This document shows, piece after piece, positions 9,793 through 21,726 of a stretch of 64,000 bases of DNA. Each line of letters starts with the position of its first letter. Position 1 is the first letter of the stretch. Location: contig OX465595.1 of assembly GCA_950022295.1 (NCBI GenBank), positions 435,358,270-435,422,269 of the forward strand. Direction: 5' to 3'. A program made the position numbers and the translations under genes. The notes beneath the pieces were generated by a model. The model ran no database searches, was not told the origin of the DNA, and was given only the letters and a program-made list of their open reading frames with translations. The DNA is from Bromus sterilis (Eukaryota > Streptophyta > Magnoliopsida > Poales > Poaceae).

Positions 9793-11552
9793 AAATATAA
9801 TAGGTAACCGATCGGGAAGTTTCATTTTTTTTAATTTCATCTCAACATAGACATCAAAAAATAAAGAGCAAACTATCAAGCACATGTAGTTCAAATTTGA
9901 CCCCGTTCCAGCTGAATCTGCGGAAATTTGTCTTTTTCAGAAGAGGTATATAAAAACCATATTACATGGAAACTTTGGTCAATTGTAAATAACACATGGT
10001 CTAATATTTTACAAAATTAAAGTGGTTCAAGTTGACATCAAATATTTGATAGATCCTTCACCAAAAACCCCTACTTTTGTCACTCGGAAAATGGAAAATG
10101 GATTTTTCGTGAAAAGATAAATAAAAACTTCCTTTGGCAAACTTGTTGGCTAGTATAATATACACACATGTGCAAAATATGAGATCATTTGGGAAAACTG
10201 TCCTTTCAAACTAGCTGTAACATCGATCATTTGGCTTGAAAGTCATGAATCTTCATACTCGATAGCTCATTTTAAAAATACTTTTATAAGATATTTGCCT
10301 TATTCCAAGTTTGTTGTTTTGTATGGTTACTAAGACATAAATTAGGATGCAACGCGAAGTTTTGCAATTTTTTTTTATTTTTTTGAATTATTTTTGTCGA
10401 TTTCAAAAAGTGGTCAAAACGGAGGGCATGACCGGTAATAGATAGGGGTGGAATCTTACAGAAGTCTTGGTGGATCCCTGATGAAATGACTACTTCTGTA
10501 TCTAGAAATGATTTTTTCAAAAAATAAAGAGCAAACTATCAAGCACATGTAGTTCAAATTTGACCCCGTTCCATCTGAATCTGCGGAAATTTGTCTTTTT
10601 CAGAAGAGGTATATAAAAACCATATTACATGGAAACTTTGGTCAATTGTAAATAACACATGGTCTAATATTTTACAAAATTAAAGTGGTTCAAGTTGACA
10701 TCAAATATTTGGTAGATCCTTCACAAAAAAACCCTACTTTTGTCACTCGGAAAATGGAAAATGGATTTTTCGTGAAAAGAAAAAAAACTTTCTTTGGCAA
10801 ACTGGTTGGCTAGTATAATATACACACATGTGCAAAATATGAGATCATTTGGGAAAACTATCCTTTCAAACTAGCTGTAACATCGGTCATTTGGCTTGAA
10901 AGTCATGAATCTTCATACTCGATAGCTCATTTTAAAAAGACTTTTATAAGATATTTGCCTTATTCCAAGTTTGTTGTTTTGTATGGTTACTAAGACATAA
11001 ATTAGGATGCAACGCGAAATTTTTACATTTTTTTATTTTTTTGAATTCTTTTTGTCGATTTCAAAAAGTAGTCAAAACGGAGGGCATGACCGGTAATAGA
11101 TAGGGGTGGAATCTTACAAAAGTCTTGCTGGATCCCTGATGAAATGACTACTTGTGTATCTAGAAATGATTTTTTCAAAAAATAAAGAGCAAACTATCAA
11201 GCACATGTAGTTCAAATTTGACCCCGTTCCAGCTGAATCTGCGGAAATTTGTCTTTTTCAGAAGAGGTATATAAAAACCATATTACATGGAAACTTTGGT
11301 CAATTGTAAATAAAATATGGTCTAGTATTTTACAAAAATAAAGTGGTTCAAGTTTACATCAAATATTTGGTAGAATCTTCACAAAAAACCCCATTTTTGT
11401 CACTTGAAAAATAAAAAATGTGTTTTCAAAATTAAAAAGAAATATATTTTTTCAAAAAAATAATTTAAAAACATTTAAAATATAATAGTTAACCGATCGG
11501 GAAGTTTCAATTTTTTTTTAAATTTCATGACAACATAGACATCAACAAGGTT
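9793..11552. repeat. ~660-bp tandem array inside CACTA element
   Basis: Units begin ATAAAGAGCAAACTATCAAG at 9861, 10524 and 11182 (periods 663 and 658); the third unit is partial. The array is bracketed by a direct ~70-bp repeat containing GTAACCGATCGGGAAGTTTC at about 9793-9857 and 11476-11550. Units are highly similar, indicating recent amplification. Minor open frames in it (for example 10284-10520) recur only because the repeat does. Confidence 0.85.
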
Positions 11553-11703
11553 TAATATGATTGATATGATACATATATCAACAAGTGTCTGTTAAGCGAG
11601 TTGGGGTAGGTGTTGAATGGAACTGAGAAGTTAAGCGTGCTGGGGTTGAAGTAGTGTGAGGAGGGTGACCCTTGGGGAAGTTTGACCACGAAGGTCAATG
11701 TGA

Positions 11704-11747
11704 CCATAATAAATAATAAATAATAAATAATAAATAATAAATAAATA
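11704..11747. repeat. (AATAAAT)-type microsatellite
   Basis: A run of TAAATAA units near the right subterminal region of the CACTA element. Confidence 0.85.
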
Positions 11748-11924
11748 TGGAGGCCCGATCCCGGTTCTTCCTATCAACCGGGACCAATGACCCCTCCCCC
11801 CTCTTCGGTCCCGGTTCGTGGGCCAACCGGGACCAGCATTGGTCCCGAGTTATTGGTCCCGGGTGTTGAACCGGGACCGAAGGCCCATTTGAACCGGGAC
11901 AATATGGGGGTCTGTCCACTAGTG

Positions 11925-12110
11925 TGATATCAATAAGGTAAGAAAATAAAGTAGCCAAGAAACATGGTCCCTGGTAGTACAATAAATGAACACAATTTAA
12001 GGAGTAAATAAATAGGTTTGACCAACGAAGATAGATCATTGTGTATAGAAAAAATCATTATGTTGTTTAATTATGCAGAACTAGTATGAAGTAAATAAAT
12101 GCTATTTTTA
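11925..12110 (+). repeat. Right half of third small-gene promoter copy
   Basis: 12005-12110 (AAATAAATAGGTTTGACCAAC ... TTATGTTGTTTAATTATG ... GTAAATAAATG) matches about 6600-6700 upstream of the small gene. Similarity stops before the TATA box and no coding copy follows, so this is a promoter fragment without its gene, split by the CACTA insertion. Confidence 0.6.
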
Positions 12111-12339
12111 AACCCCAATTTTCGCTCCTTGATTTCCCCTTCAAGGGATTTGGATATGTTCTTTTTCCCTTAGTGTCCATTGGATTTTCCTTTCATATTC
12201 TATAGATGGTGATAGTCTAGTGAAAATGTTTCTCCTAGACCTCGATATATTTTCTAGAAAGATCCTTGCCACCAAAAATATTCTCCATATTCTCCCCCCC
12301 CCCTTAAAAACCAAATTCCTAGTCATTGGAGAACTAAAT

Positions 12340-12600
12340 CCAAATACGACTCCTCACGTTTCTCACTATGATGAGGTTGAGGCCAAGTTGGAGCATCAGG
12401 ACAACTTGGATGCACTGGAGGAAGCCCGAGAAGTCGCAATAATGAGATACACTATGTATTAGTAGGAATTTTGCCATTATCGGTCGTGTGGCGTCGGAGT
12501 ATGAACGTCAATATCTGGGACCTCATGTTATGCCTAATCCAGGACATGAAGTGACTACAAATGCTTTAAATACCATGGGGCGGATTCCTCATCATCGAAA
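12340..12600 (+). pseudogene. Relic of Gypsy (Tat-type) integrase C-terminal region
   Basis: Translation gives DALEEAREVAIMRY followed by broken pieces similar to the segment after the integrase core in Tat-lineage polyproteins. Compare the intact-looking part near 60715-60850 of the other Tat element in this window. Stops and frameshifts are frequent. The assignment rests on short motifs and on the matching antisense relic downstream. Confidence 0.45.
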
Positions 12601-13155
12601 AAGCGATGCATAGGGCATATCAGATCCGGCATGCGAAGACCGACATCCTTGAGTTAAACGTACAACTGGAAAATTGCTCTACCACATCGCTTTTATGCTT
12701 AAACTCCATAGTTTACTTTTACATTACTGTTTAACTTGATTAGAATTTATATGCATTGAATATATGTTATGTCCCAAGTTTGGGAACTCCTAATATTGCC
12801 TTTTTTCCCTTTACTTGATCATTCTGAGAAAGCTACCCGGTCTGATGTTGCATGGTTGATCTACAATTCCCCAGGCCAGGTTTGGGGATTATGATAACCG
12901 TTACTCAATTTCAGTCGTTGTCCGACCAATAAGTGTTTTTTCTATCTTATTTAGTCTTGGTGTAAGTTAGGTTACCTTGTTTTGCGTTTCGATCACATTA
13001 CCGCCGGTTCAGATGTGTTTTTTAGGCAAATGCTCTCCTTTCTTGCAACCACATTTACCATAGTTTCTTGGTCAATAGTTAAGACCAAAAACTATAATCG
13101 CTAAATAGGAATAAAAAAACTTAAGTAAGTAACGGAATAAAAGACTAGCTCTTTT

Positions 13156-13600
13156 TTACATCGGACACTTGATTTTTAAGCATTGCGTTCTTTGCGATGA
13201 GCGTGGATATAGTGGCATGTTCCTATAAAGTTCCACTTTCATCATCTCAGATGCATCCCCGACTGCCTGGCGGTTAGCTCTTGATGAACACTCAGCTTCA
13301 GAATCAACCAACATTTGCTTACTAGAACTGATCTTTGAATCTAACTCGTCAATGATCTTGGAAGTTGTGGAAGTATAAACTGAATTGTCACAATGAAAAT
13401 GCCAAGGAATATTATAAAACAAGTCAATAAGGATTTCACTTACGAGGAGCGCCTTCGACTTTCTCGTGCATGTCCTGTGCTCTCTACTCAACCTCACGAG
13501 GAGTGTCTGTATTTTAGCGACCTCGATCGATAGCGTTTTTTCTTCTCTTTGACAACAACTTGAAAATGAAATCAAAGATAATAAATACATATTCAAACCT
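13156..13600 (-). pseudogene. Relic of spliced antisense gene of a Tat-type Gypsy element
   Basis: Minus-strand sequence with coiled-coil-like composition (IIDELDSKISSSKQMLVDSE) followed by a charged tail. A plausible intron (GTAAGTG donor at 13443, CTTCCAAG acceptor ending at 13357, 87 bp) separates it from an upstream exon-like part (LSREHRTCTRKSK). This mirrors the antisense, intron-bearing gene at 61864-64000, and its place downstream of an integrase relic is the same. The function of such genes is unknown. Confidence 0.4.
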
Positions 13601-13859
13601 CAAGGCGATTTAGACCAATCAGATCGAGTCTCGGGGGTACTGTACCAGTGATTTTTTACAAGGAATGGATATAGTTCATAAGGAGATTTCAATCCTTGGG
13701 CCAACTTTCTACAAGCCCTACCCGTGACTTGGAAGTATTGCATTCACGCTTGAAATTAAACAAGTCTATAATAGAAACTTCAACATTAAAGATTTTGGTC
13801 CCCAGTCCGACCTTCCAGGACTGAGTCTTGGGGGCTACTGCATTGATGTTTTAAAATAC

Positions 13860-14760
13860 AAACACCATAGTATGGGTACTTGATGTGTCCAAATTATGTG
13901 CATTCTTATGACATTTATTTCATCATTTACAAACACCATAGTTTTTTGTTCATTTTCATGTTGCGGTATGACTGTTTGTTTGATTTCACCAAGATGGCAT
14001 ATACATAGATATTTTGAGGCATAAGGAAATACTCCTTGATTATGGAGAAAATATCATGTTTCAATACAAGATATTAACCTACCATATTCATGGGGATAGT
14101 TGGGGTCGAAACGATCCACAAAAGGGCTCTGGAGCGTGTAACAACACGTGGTACAAAATCCCCCGTTCGTACTACCCATTGTACCAGACGATGCCGCTTT
14201 CTCCCGATCGACAATTTCAAACCACGCCCCCCCACTGACCGGATCGTAACACACACGCCTTCATCAACTAGAAACTTATCCAGAAGGCAGAAACCTAGCC
14301 TCTAAGAGGCATCTAGAGGGGGAATTGATCGAAGAGCTTCACCATGTCAACAACTCCATCAATGATAACATCAGCATCAACAATCTTCACCACCATTCCA
14401 TCTCCATACCTTTGTAACACAAAAATCGTAGTGAATTCATTCTTTTATTACCGAGACTACTTATCCATGTTCATCCAAATTTACACCATGATGCCTTTCG
14501 TTTCGTTGTGCGAGTAATCCTCCTAGTTCCCGGCGATATGGAGGAACCCTAGTATGTTTTTTGATGATAGGGTTTTGGATCCTCTTCATATGTTTATGTT
14601 AGTATATATTCTTTTCAATGTTGGGTGAAGTCAACCATCCAACATTTGCGAATTTTGGATGGAAGGGTTATTACTATTCACACGATGATCGAAAACGGAG
14701 GTTTGTAGTGACAACACCTATGTACCTCCTTTCTTGATCATTGCGATAAGTGATTAACAA
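13860..14760. other. Probable decayed Gypsy LTR
   Basis: The sequence after TTGGGGGCTACTGCATTGATG (13830-13853) looks like the end of a Gypsy internal region followed by LTR-like leader sequence: GC-rich stretch 14100-14340, then CATCAACAATCTTCACCACC. No matching second LTR is in the window, so ends cannot be fixed. Short overlapping frames at 14014-14305 are not convincing genes. Confidence 0.3.
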
Positions 14761-16560
14761 AGACATGCTTTGGCTGCGTCCATGGGTAAAAAAAAGCCCA
14801 TGACCATTTAGGAAGAAAAAAACCCTCTAAAAATAGAGATTTTTTGTCCTTTTCAAAAAAGGAAATAGTTTTTTAATTTTTAGTTTTTTTAACGTCAAAT
14901 TAAATTTAAACTTTAGATATAGATATAAGTGGGTGCAGGTGTATCAATGAACCCATGTCTACCCCGGGTGGTCAGGTGTGCGTTGTGTCAGTGGGAGGTA
15001 ATGATTTCAAATTGCATGAGATTGTTTTAATAAAAAAGCGGCGTTTACCAGAAAACATTAACAACAAACGACTTTAGCACGTCCACATACATATGTTGTA
15101 GGCCGAAATCCGTGCAACATCGAAAGGGGGATAGCTGGTACTGTCTAAAAAACTAACGCCAGACAAATACTTTTTCCTTATGTTTTTTTGTTTTCTTATC
15201 TTTATCTTTTTTCTTCTTTTCCTATGAAGATATACTGTTTTTTTTAACTTAGGAAATAGTGCTATTTGTTGGTTTGATGTAGATGTTTCTTGAGCATTAC
15301 TGGATTACGGAGGTAGGATTAACGGGTATATCTAAAATGGATGGTAACCAACCAGTTACAACTACTCGCAGTATTGTTTTCATAATAATAAAGGTAGTTG
15401 AGTTTCTTCTTAAGTCGTGACTTTTTTTTGCAAAACACCCCCTGAGTTTTGCGGAAATTAACACACATTCCAATAAATAAGTCAGAAAAACCCGGTTCAC
15501 GCAGCCCAAATTATGGATAGGTTGATTGGGCCTTATTTATTTTTTGTGGGCCGCGCCATGGGCTATTCTCGAAATAAATAATAATAAAGGGTGGTATGGT
15601 TTTCCCATTGATCCGAGAGCATAAAAAAATAGCAGCTGAGCCACCATGTTAGCTCCTTTTTTTAATAAATTGTAGTAGTAAATATATAAAATAATCTACA
15701 AATCCTAAAAATGTAAAGTAAATTTTTTGTGCTCCTAAATTATAGCTTTATTTTGTAGACCAATTATAATTAATGTTTGAAGAATTAAAAAATGGCCATA
15801 TTATTATTAGTTGTAAATTATTTGTAAATTATTCCTGCCTAGATTAATTTTACTTACTTATTTGATTAACTAATTAAATTAGATTAAATTTATAATTAAT
15901 GCTACTGTTCCGTACCTAATTGTAGAGCTAATAGATAGTTAAAATAAAATGAATACAGAAGCACTATGTCTTTAGAACAATTAGAATTACTGTTTGAAGA
16001 ATTAAAAAATGATCATACTACTATTAGTTTTAAATTATCCCTGCCTAGATTAATTTTAGTTAACTCTTTGATTATCTAATTGCATTAGGCTAAATTCATT
16101 ATTAATCCAACTATTATGTACCTAATTCTAGCACTAATAGATAATTAAAATAAAATAAATAAAAACATCAATAAAAGTACTTAATTTTTATCACCATATT
16201 GGTTTTGTGCATTTTAACTCGAGACATTCCTCCCCGTTCAGAAGTCAAATACAGCTGTGCTGCATCATGACTATGCAAGGAAACTCACTTAGTTACATAA
16301 CAAAATACTATCTGGTATCAAACACCAGCATTTTTTATACATCGCGAGTTGTACGTCAATAATAAATCAGCCTCAACAATAAGCAATCGAAAGGGGGCGT
16401 CTTTATGTGTCTAGATGGTGTGGTTGTGTCCTATGTGTGAAAAAAAGAACACAAGGGGTTGGATTGGGCTGATTTTGTCCTAATTAAGTCATTAAACCAT
16501 GGATAGCTCGTGGTGTGCTTGTATAAATAAAGTTGGGTTTGCTATCACTAATTTAACGTG
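14760..16560. other. AT-rich intergenic DNA, no gene seen
   Basis: Low-complexity AT-rich sequence with one tandem duplication (see 15761-16165). No RNA gene or convincing coding frame. Confidence 0.5.
15761..16165. repeat. Diverged ~217-bp tandem duplication
   Basis: Units start at about 15761 and 15978 and share GTTTGAAGAATTAAAAAATG, CCTGCCTAGATTAATTTTA and AGATA(G/A)TTAAAATAAAAT. Many substitutions show that it is old. Confidence 0.7.
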
Positions 16561-16639
16561 ATCTGGGAAGAAGAATTCTACATTCTTAAGAAGTTGGTTT
16601 CAATTCTCTCAACATGCAAAGTGTTCATCTCAACAACCC

Positions 16640-16952
16640 ATTAAGCCACTACCTCTATTATCTTAACATGCACACATGCATGACACCTCATCAAAGATCA
16701 ACCACAATATGCATGAGATAAATATTTCCATTAATAGTTAATCTCATGCACAAATCCATCTCACCACACATGCCATCATAATCACTTATATTAAATAAAT
16801 ATTTTTAGTTTAGTTTTCAACTACACAATAATCAAATACAAATAATAGTATTTTTAGTTTAGTTTATATATTATTAATTCAACTATTCATGCTTCATACA
16901 ATAAAAATATATTGCAGTTGATTCTCGCAGCAACGCGCAGGGTATCCTCTAG
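16640..16952 (+). mobile_element. Helitron fragment with 3' terminus
   Basis: Ends with GCAGCAACGCGCAGGGTA, then CCTCTAG, followed by T at 16953. The interior (TTATCTTAACATGCACACATG) is similar to the 5' part of the Helitron at 8295-8897. The exact 5' end was not found. Confidence 0.5.
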
Positions 16953-17559
16953 TTTAACAAGAGATTGTGAGAAAATGACTACTCCTCGAAGGTGACATGA
17001 TTTCTAACGTGCTATCTTAGTCGATTTTGAATCCTTTTTTTGTTCCCTCTTGAATCAGAAGGCTAATTGCCAATTTTTTGCAACCTCACGTTTTTATGTG
17101 TTTGCTCTATAATGAAGTATGTTGCTGAGCTACAGAAATAAAATTTTAAATTATTGTAAAAAATCAAACTATTTATATAAATATAATATGTAAATTATTT
17201 ATAATTGATATATATATATATTAACAAAATATCTAGATTGTTGTGCATCAGTTTTGATTAATGAACTATATATTGATGATTAATCTTTATTTGAAATCGA
17301 ATTGTGACATTGGTTAAAAATATCATCTTGTAATAGTAATTGCATAGTAATTATGTATTACAAAAAAAATAAACCATTACTTTGAAGGAAATATTTGCTT
17401 AGATATAAATGGAATGTATATTATTAATCATTGAAGGGCTATTTGATTACGAGGAAATTGAACGAATATGTCTCCATCACTAAAAAATAAACACAAATTA
17501 TTTTTAAATAGTAAAGATAAATATTGAAAAGACTATCAACATACGAAAAGTTATTTTTA

Positions 17560-17601
17560 ATAATATATATAATCCGTTGCAATGCATGGGTTTTTTTCTA
17601 G
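17560..17601 (+). mobile_element. Helitron-like 3' terminus
   Basis: CCGTTGCAATGCATGGG can form a hairpin, is followed by a T-run and CTAG ending at 17601, and is then followed by T. The 5' end of the element is not recognisable in the AT-rich DNA to the left. Confidence 0.4.
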
Positions 17602-18751
17602 TAGTAATGGTAAATGACACTACATCTCAGCCGTGGGCCGGCAGTAGATGAACTAGAGCGATGATGACCGTCAGATAACTGAAGCCGTTCGCCTGAAGAC
17701 TGAACATATTAACACTTCTACAGTCGATCTTCCGATAGCCATCAGCCCATCAGGTAGCGCTGACCTGACACCCACCAGTCCACCACGGCGCAGCACCGCC
17801 GCATCCGCACGCCGCCAGCCTGCGCGCCGTCGAGCTTCGCCTCGCGCCCGCATCTTCCTTGGCTGCTGGGCACTCCGACCACCGGCCACTGGAACGGCCG
17901 ACGCCGATCCACCTGCCCTAACGTGAGTGTTCCAACTTCTCAGTTTCTAAATTGAGAATAGAGGATGATCCTTAATTGTTTTTCTGATTCATTTCAACAT
18001 TCAGTAGTCTTCACCAGTGGTGGATTCCAATGAATTTCATTTTTAGCAGCACATATCATTCTCTTTGATTCATGACAGTGCATCATCTTCAAATGCTCTA
18101 TGCTTAATTTCCGCTTGTTTTTGTTACCCAAAATCGCCTGCCTTCTGGTCGTGCCTAACCGACGAAGAAGGGTGGAGTTGGGAGAGAGATTAGTGCCGAT
18201 GAATTCGGTTGGGAAAGGAAGTCGTTTACGGAGGGAGGTGGTCGGAAACAGATCTGACTAGGGATGTTATCTGATTACATGGGATCTGATTACGGCGAAG
18301 AAAAACCAACCAAAAACTAAGGTAATTAGGTCCCATTTACAAAATCACCGAAACCAAACACCTCCGATGTACCTATGCATCGCAGTGTCGTGTCATATAA
18401 CTTGATATGCTCTGTTTTCAATGGATATTGGCTATTCTGTTTCTCAATCCTAAAAGGGGTTCTAAGATACTGAATATTGCACGCCGTCAAGAAAACACTA
18501 GGAACTACTCATTTGCTTCAGGTAGATGCTGATCTCAATACCGTCATTTAGAACACAATTGTGCATATTAATACTTAGAAGAACAAGATGTATACACCAA
18601 CTAAGCTACCAGGTGTGTTTGGTAACTATTCACTACAGCAGACAATATGACGCGATACGATAGTCAATATGTCATTTACATTGAATATATAAGGTAGATA
18701 TACATGCTACTTTTTTCTTTTAGTTAACTGGAGTGGATACCGTTAGTTTAG
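17602..18751. other. Intergenic, with GC-rich island at ~17740-17930
   Basis: The GC-rich stretch gives an alanine/arginine-rich minus-strand frame (17889-17671) that looks like a by-product of composition or a relic first exon. A GTGAGTG at 17923 could be a donor site on the plus strand. Nothing recognisable otherwise; this is the 3' flank of the receptor kinase gene. Confidence 0.35.
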
Positions 18752-21612
18752 TTAACTTGGGCTTGAAGTGTTCTTGGGAGTTTTCTTGGGAGCACCATAA
18801 GTTTCCTCAAAATAACTTGGGCTTTTGTTGTTTATGTTCCTACCTCTCTTTGCTCTTCTAAGCATGGCAAGTCTTTCTGCTACTTCCTTCATCTCTGGAC
18901 GATCTTCTACAGCTTCTGCTAAACAGGTTATAGCCAGTCTGCCAATCTCTTCCAGTATGTAAGTATCTTCTTCAGTTGCAATATCTCTGTCAAACATTGC
19001 CTCTCCACTATTTTCTTTCCGATAAACATCACAGAAATCCACTATGAGCCTATGATTCCCATCATATACAATTGGCTTTCTGGTGATGAGTTCCAAGAGT
19101 ACAACTCCAAAGTTGTAAACATCACTCTTCTGTGTTAATTGTCCCGTTTCACGGTACATCGGGTCTATATATTCCATGCTGCCTACAACAAGCACAGTGT
19201 GATCTTTGTCCTTCGTGAGAAACTTTGATGTCCCAAAATCTGAGATTTTGGGCATGTTCTTTTCATCTAAAAGTATGTTGGCTGGCTTGACATCGCCATG
19301 CCGGATGGTATGACTTGTTGATGAGTGCATGTAAGTTAACCCTTCTGCAGCATCAATTGCAATATCCAGCCGCAGGTCTAGTGGGAAATTAGCGAGGCGA
19401 TTTTTACCATGGAGAATGTCTTGTAGACTCCCATTAGCTGCAAACTCATACACCAACATCGGAACATCCACCTCTAAGCAGCAGCCCATGAGTTTGATGA
19501 TGTTCTTGTGGATCATTTGTGACTGGATCTCCACTTCCTTGGTAAATTCCTCCTTCCGAGCTTTGTTTATCTTGATGGAGGTTTTTACTGCCACTATTGT
19601 TCCATCTTGAAGAATCCCTTTGTATACTTTGCCAAAGCACCCTTTACCAAGGAATTCTGATTGATTCTTAGTGATTTTATTTATTTCTTTCTTTGTGAAT
19701 ATATTTAAAGTTCCCACATCTCGAAGGGCCAAACCTCCATTCTGTTTAAAAAAGCCCTTCATTCTTCTCCTTTGGAGCCTCAGTAGCGTCGAAAGCAGAG
19801 CAACAAGTAAGAACGAGGAGCCCAAAATGATACCTACAATGGTCATGCATAGAGAAATTATGCATTTATGCATGTTAATTTTCTCTACAAACATATAGTG
19901 AATATTGATAATACAAAGTGGACAGGGCAGTGCTGTTTTGAAACGGAGGGAGTACTTCACATAAACAACAATTAGCTATATATCATTTGGCAGAGTTGAT
20001 CCATAATCTAAGGTAGTTGTTTCTATAATAAACACATGCTATATATGTGAACTGCATCCTATGCATGCGCAATGAAACTATTGAAGTTCTTACATAGTCT
20101 TTCAAAAACAAAGAATTCTATTAATTTGCAGGATTTTCCTTTGGAAAGCGGTCGATTCATGCATATATTGAAAATAAGTCCCTTATGTCAGTTAAACACA
20201 AAAAATAATATTTAACTATCACGAATGAAGTCTCCCTTCCTCTAACAAAAAAAAGAGAAAGTCGATGTATATTTACCTATGGCAAGCTTTGCTGTCAGTG
20301 GGAAATTTGAATGCAATAAGGTACAATTTTCTATTCTGATGTCATGGCTACGTTGACCCGGAGGACAGGTGCAGCTGTAAGATCCTTCCTCGTCCACACA
20401 TCTTCCCAAGCAAGGATACTTCCCTTGATCCTCGCATTCATTGATATCTGCGGAATGCATACATAAATAAAAGATCATCAGTGTATGTACACCACTAGTT
20501 ATGTAATATCACAGAATTTAGGCCATATTGCCTACTGCTCCAGTGATATCTTTTGCCTGTCCCAAGAATAATGACTGTGTTCTTTTCGGACAGGTTTGGT
20601 AGCACCCGACCAGGACATCAGCGGTGAAGTTCCGAGCAAGGTAAGTGGCCGGAGGAGAGTAAAAACAGAGAGATGCAGAGTGGTGCTTACTGGTGCATCC
20701 GCCGACAAGGTACGGGTTGCCATCGTAGCCTTGGGAGCACTTGCAGGTATAGCCAGTCCCATTGATGGAGTCGACGCACTCGCTGTGATTGCTCTTGCAG
20801 GCGTACTGATCCGCCGTGTTCTTGGCGTCCGCGCAGGATGGCATTTCGCGGATAGCCCAGTCAAGGCGTGCTGGCATGGTCCGGGTTCTCTCCATATGCA
20901 GCAGGTCGGACTTCTGGAACTTGTAACTCTCGTTGTCGGCGATGAAGGCGTAGTCGCATGGGCTATACTCGAGCATTTTTGGCCTCCATTGCCTGATGTT
21001 GGGGAACTCGAAATAGACGCTGGCGAGCTCCGGCGGGATGCCTACGTTGCAGCACCCGGCGCCGGCGCACTGGGCGTCCTGCGCTGCCCTGTCATTGCCG
21101 CAGAAGGACATGCACCCGGAGGCGGAGGCCAGTGCTTGGCTCTCGATGGTCTTCACGATGCCGATGGTGGCGCAGCCGAGGACGTAGAGCACGTTGTGCG
21201 TGTTGGAGATGCGGTATACGCCGTCGATAGGCAAGTTCTTCGCGTCGTTGAAGGTGCTCTTGTCGTCCTTATTGCTTACTACTGTATCGTCGGAGGCGTT
21301 CACCTTATAGCACTGCCACCTAATGGGAAGCAGCACCCGTAACTCGGGTGGATCGATGGAGAAGTTGACTACCGGGAGGGACGTGTTGAAGAGGAGCGGC
21401 ACGGCGGAGCCCGCCCCGCCGGCGTCTGTGCAGTTGATCTCGAAGCCCTTGCGGAAGCAGCCGGGGCCGATGCCGAACGGGTAAGGGATGTCGACGCCGC
21501 CACAGCTACCCTGACACGCCGTTGACACGGTGAGGCCCTCTGCTGCTGCGGTGGATGCAAGCAACGACGGCAGTAGGAACAGCGCCGGCAATAAGAGTGC
21601 CGCCGTTGACAT
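18752..21612 (-). CDS. Wall-associated-kinase-like receptor kinase, 3 exons (724 aa)
   Basis: Exons 21612-20691, 20447-20277 and 19833-18752, all GT-AG and phase-consistent. Residues 1-24 are a signal peptide (STAALLLPALFLLPSLLA). Residues ~33-110 are a cysteine-rich galacturonan-binding-type domain (CGGVDIPYPFGIGPGCF). An EGF module lies at ~270-306 and a calcium-binding EGF module (NINECEDQGKYPC) at ~308-350. The membrane segment is ~366-384. The kinase at ~420-690 has GKGCFG (427-432), Lys448, HGDVKPANILLD (543-554) and DFG (563-565). HGD in place of HRD is usual in wall-associated kinases. Such proteins sit in the plasma membrane, bind wall pectin and signal in growth or defence. Length fits the family and no break is seen. 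The ATG at 21612 is chosen because the TATA box lies just upstream and because it gives a clean signal peptide. Confidence 0.9.
19938..19952. repeat. Stowaway MITE end remnant in intron 2 of receptor gene
   Basis: AACGGAGGGAGTA is the typical terminal sequence of a Stowaway element. The tandem pseudogene lacks it: the sequence around 26055-26080 is otherwise similar. Only one end is seen. Confidence 0.45.
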
Positions 21613-21706
21613 TGTTGAAGAGTTGGTTGCCGGGAATGGAAGCCACTGCCGTCGTTTAAGTACAAGAGCTAGCATGCTGTGGCGTGTCTGGTTTTCTGTA
21701 GCTAGA

Positions 21707-21712
21707 TTTATA
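21707..21712 (-). promoter_or_regulatory. TATA box of receptor kinase gene
   Basis: TATAAA on the minus strand about 95 bases upstream of the chosen ATG. It lies downstream of the more distal in-frame ATG at 21726, which argues against that start. Confidence 0.6.
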
Positions 21713-21726
21713 GTTGCTTCCATCAT

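Larger units (their letters stand above)
8978..11924. mobile_element. Non-autonomous CACTA (En/Spm) transposon
   Basis: Terminal inverted repeats CACTAGTGGAGAGACCCCC (left) and CACTAGTGGACAGACCCCC (right, complement). TGA is duplicated at 8975-8977 and 11925-11927. Both subterminal regions (about 9010-9300 and 11755-11905) hold many direct and inverted copies of GGTCCCGGTT, the presumed transposase-binding units of this superfamily. It is 2947 bp with no transposase frame. The interior is dominated by tandem repeats (9861-11420). Confidence 0.9.

Noticed and set aside
14014..14305. Overlapping frames on both strands around 14.1 kb
   Set aside because: Mutually overlapping, short, without motifs, and placed in LTR-like leader sequence.
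17671..17889. Alanine/arginine-rich 72-codon frame
   Set aside because: Composition-driven in a GC island, with no conserved motif and no supporting gene structure.
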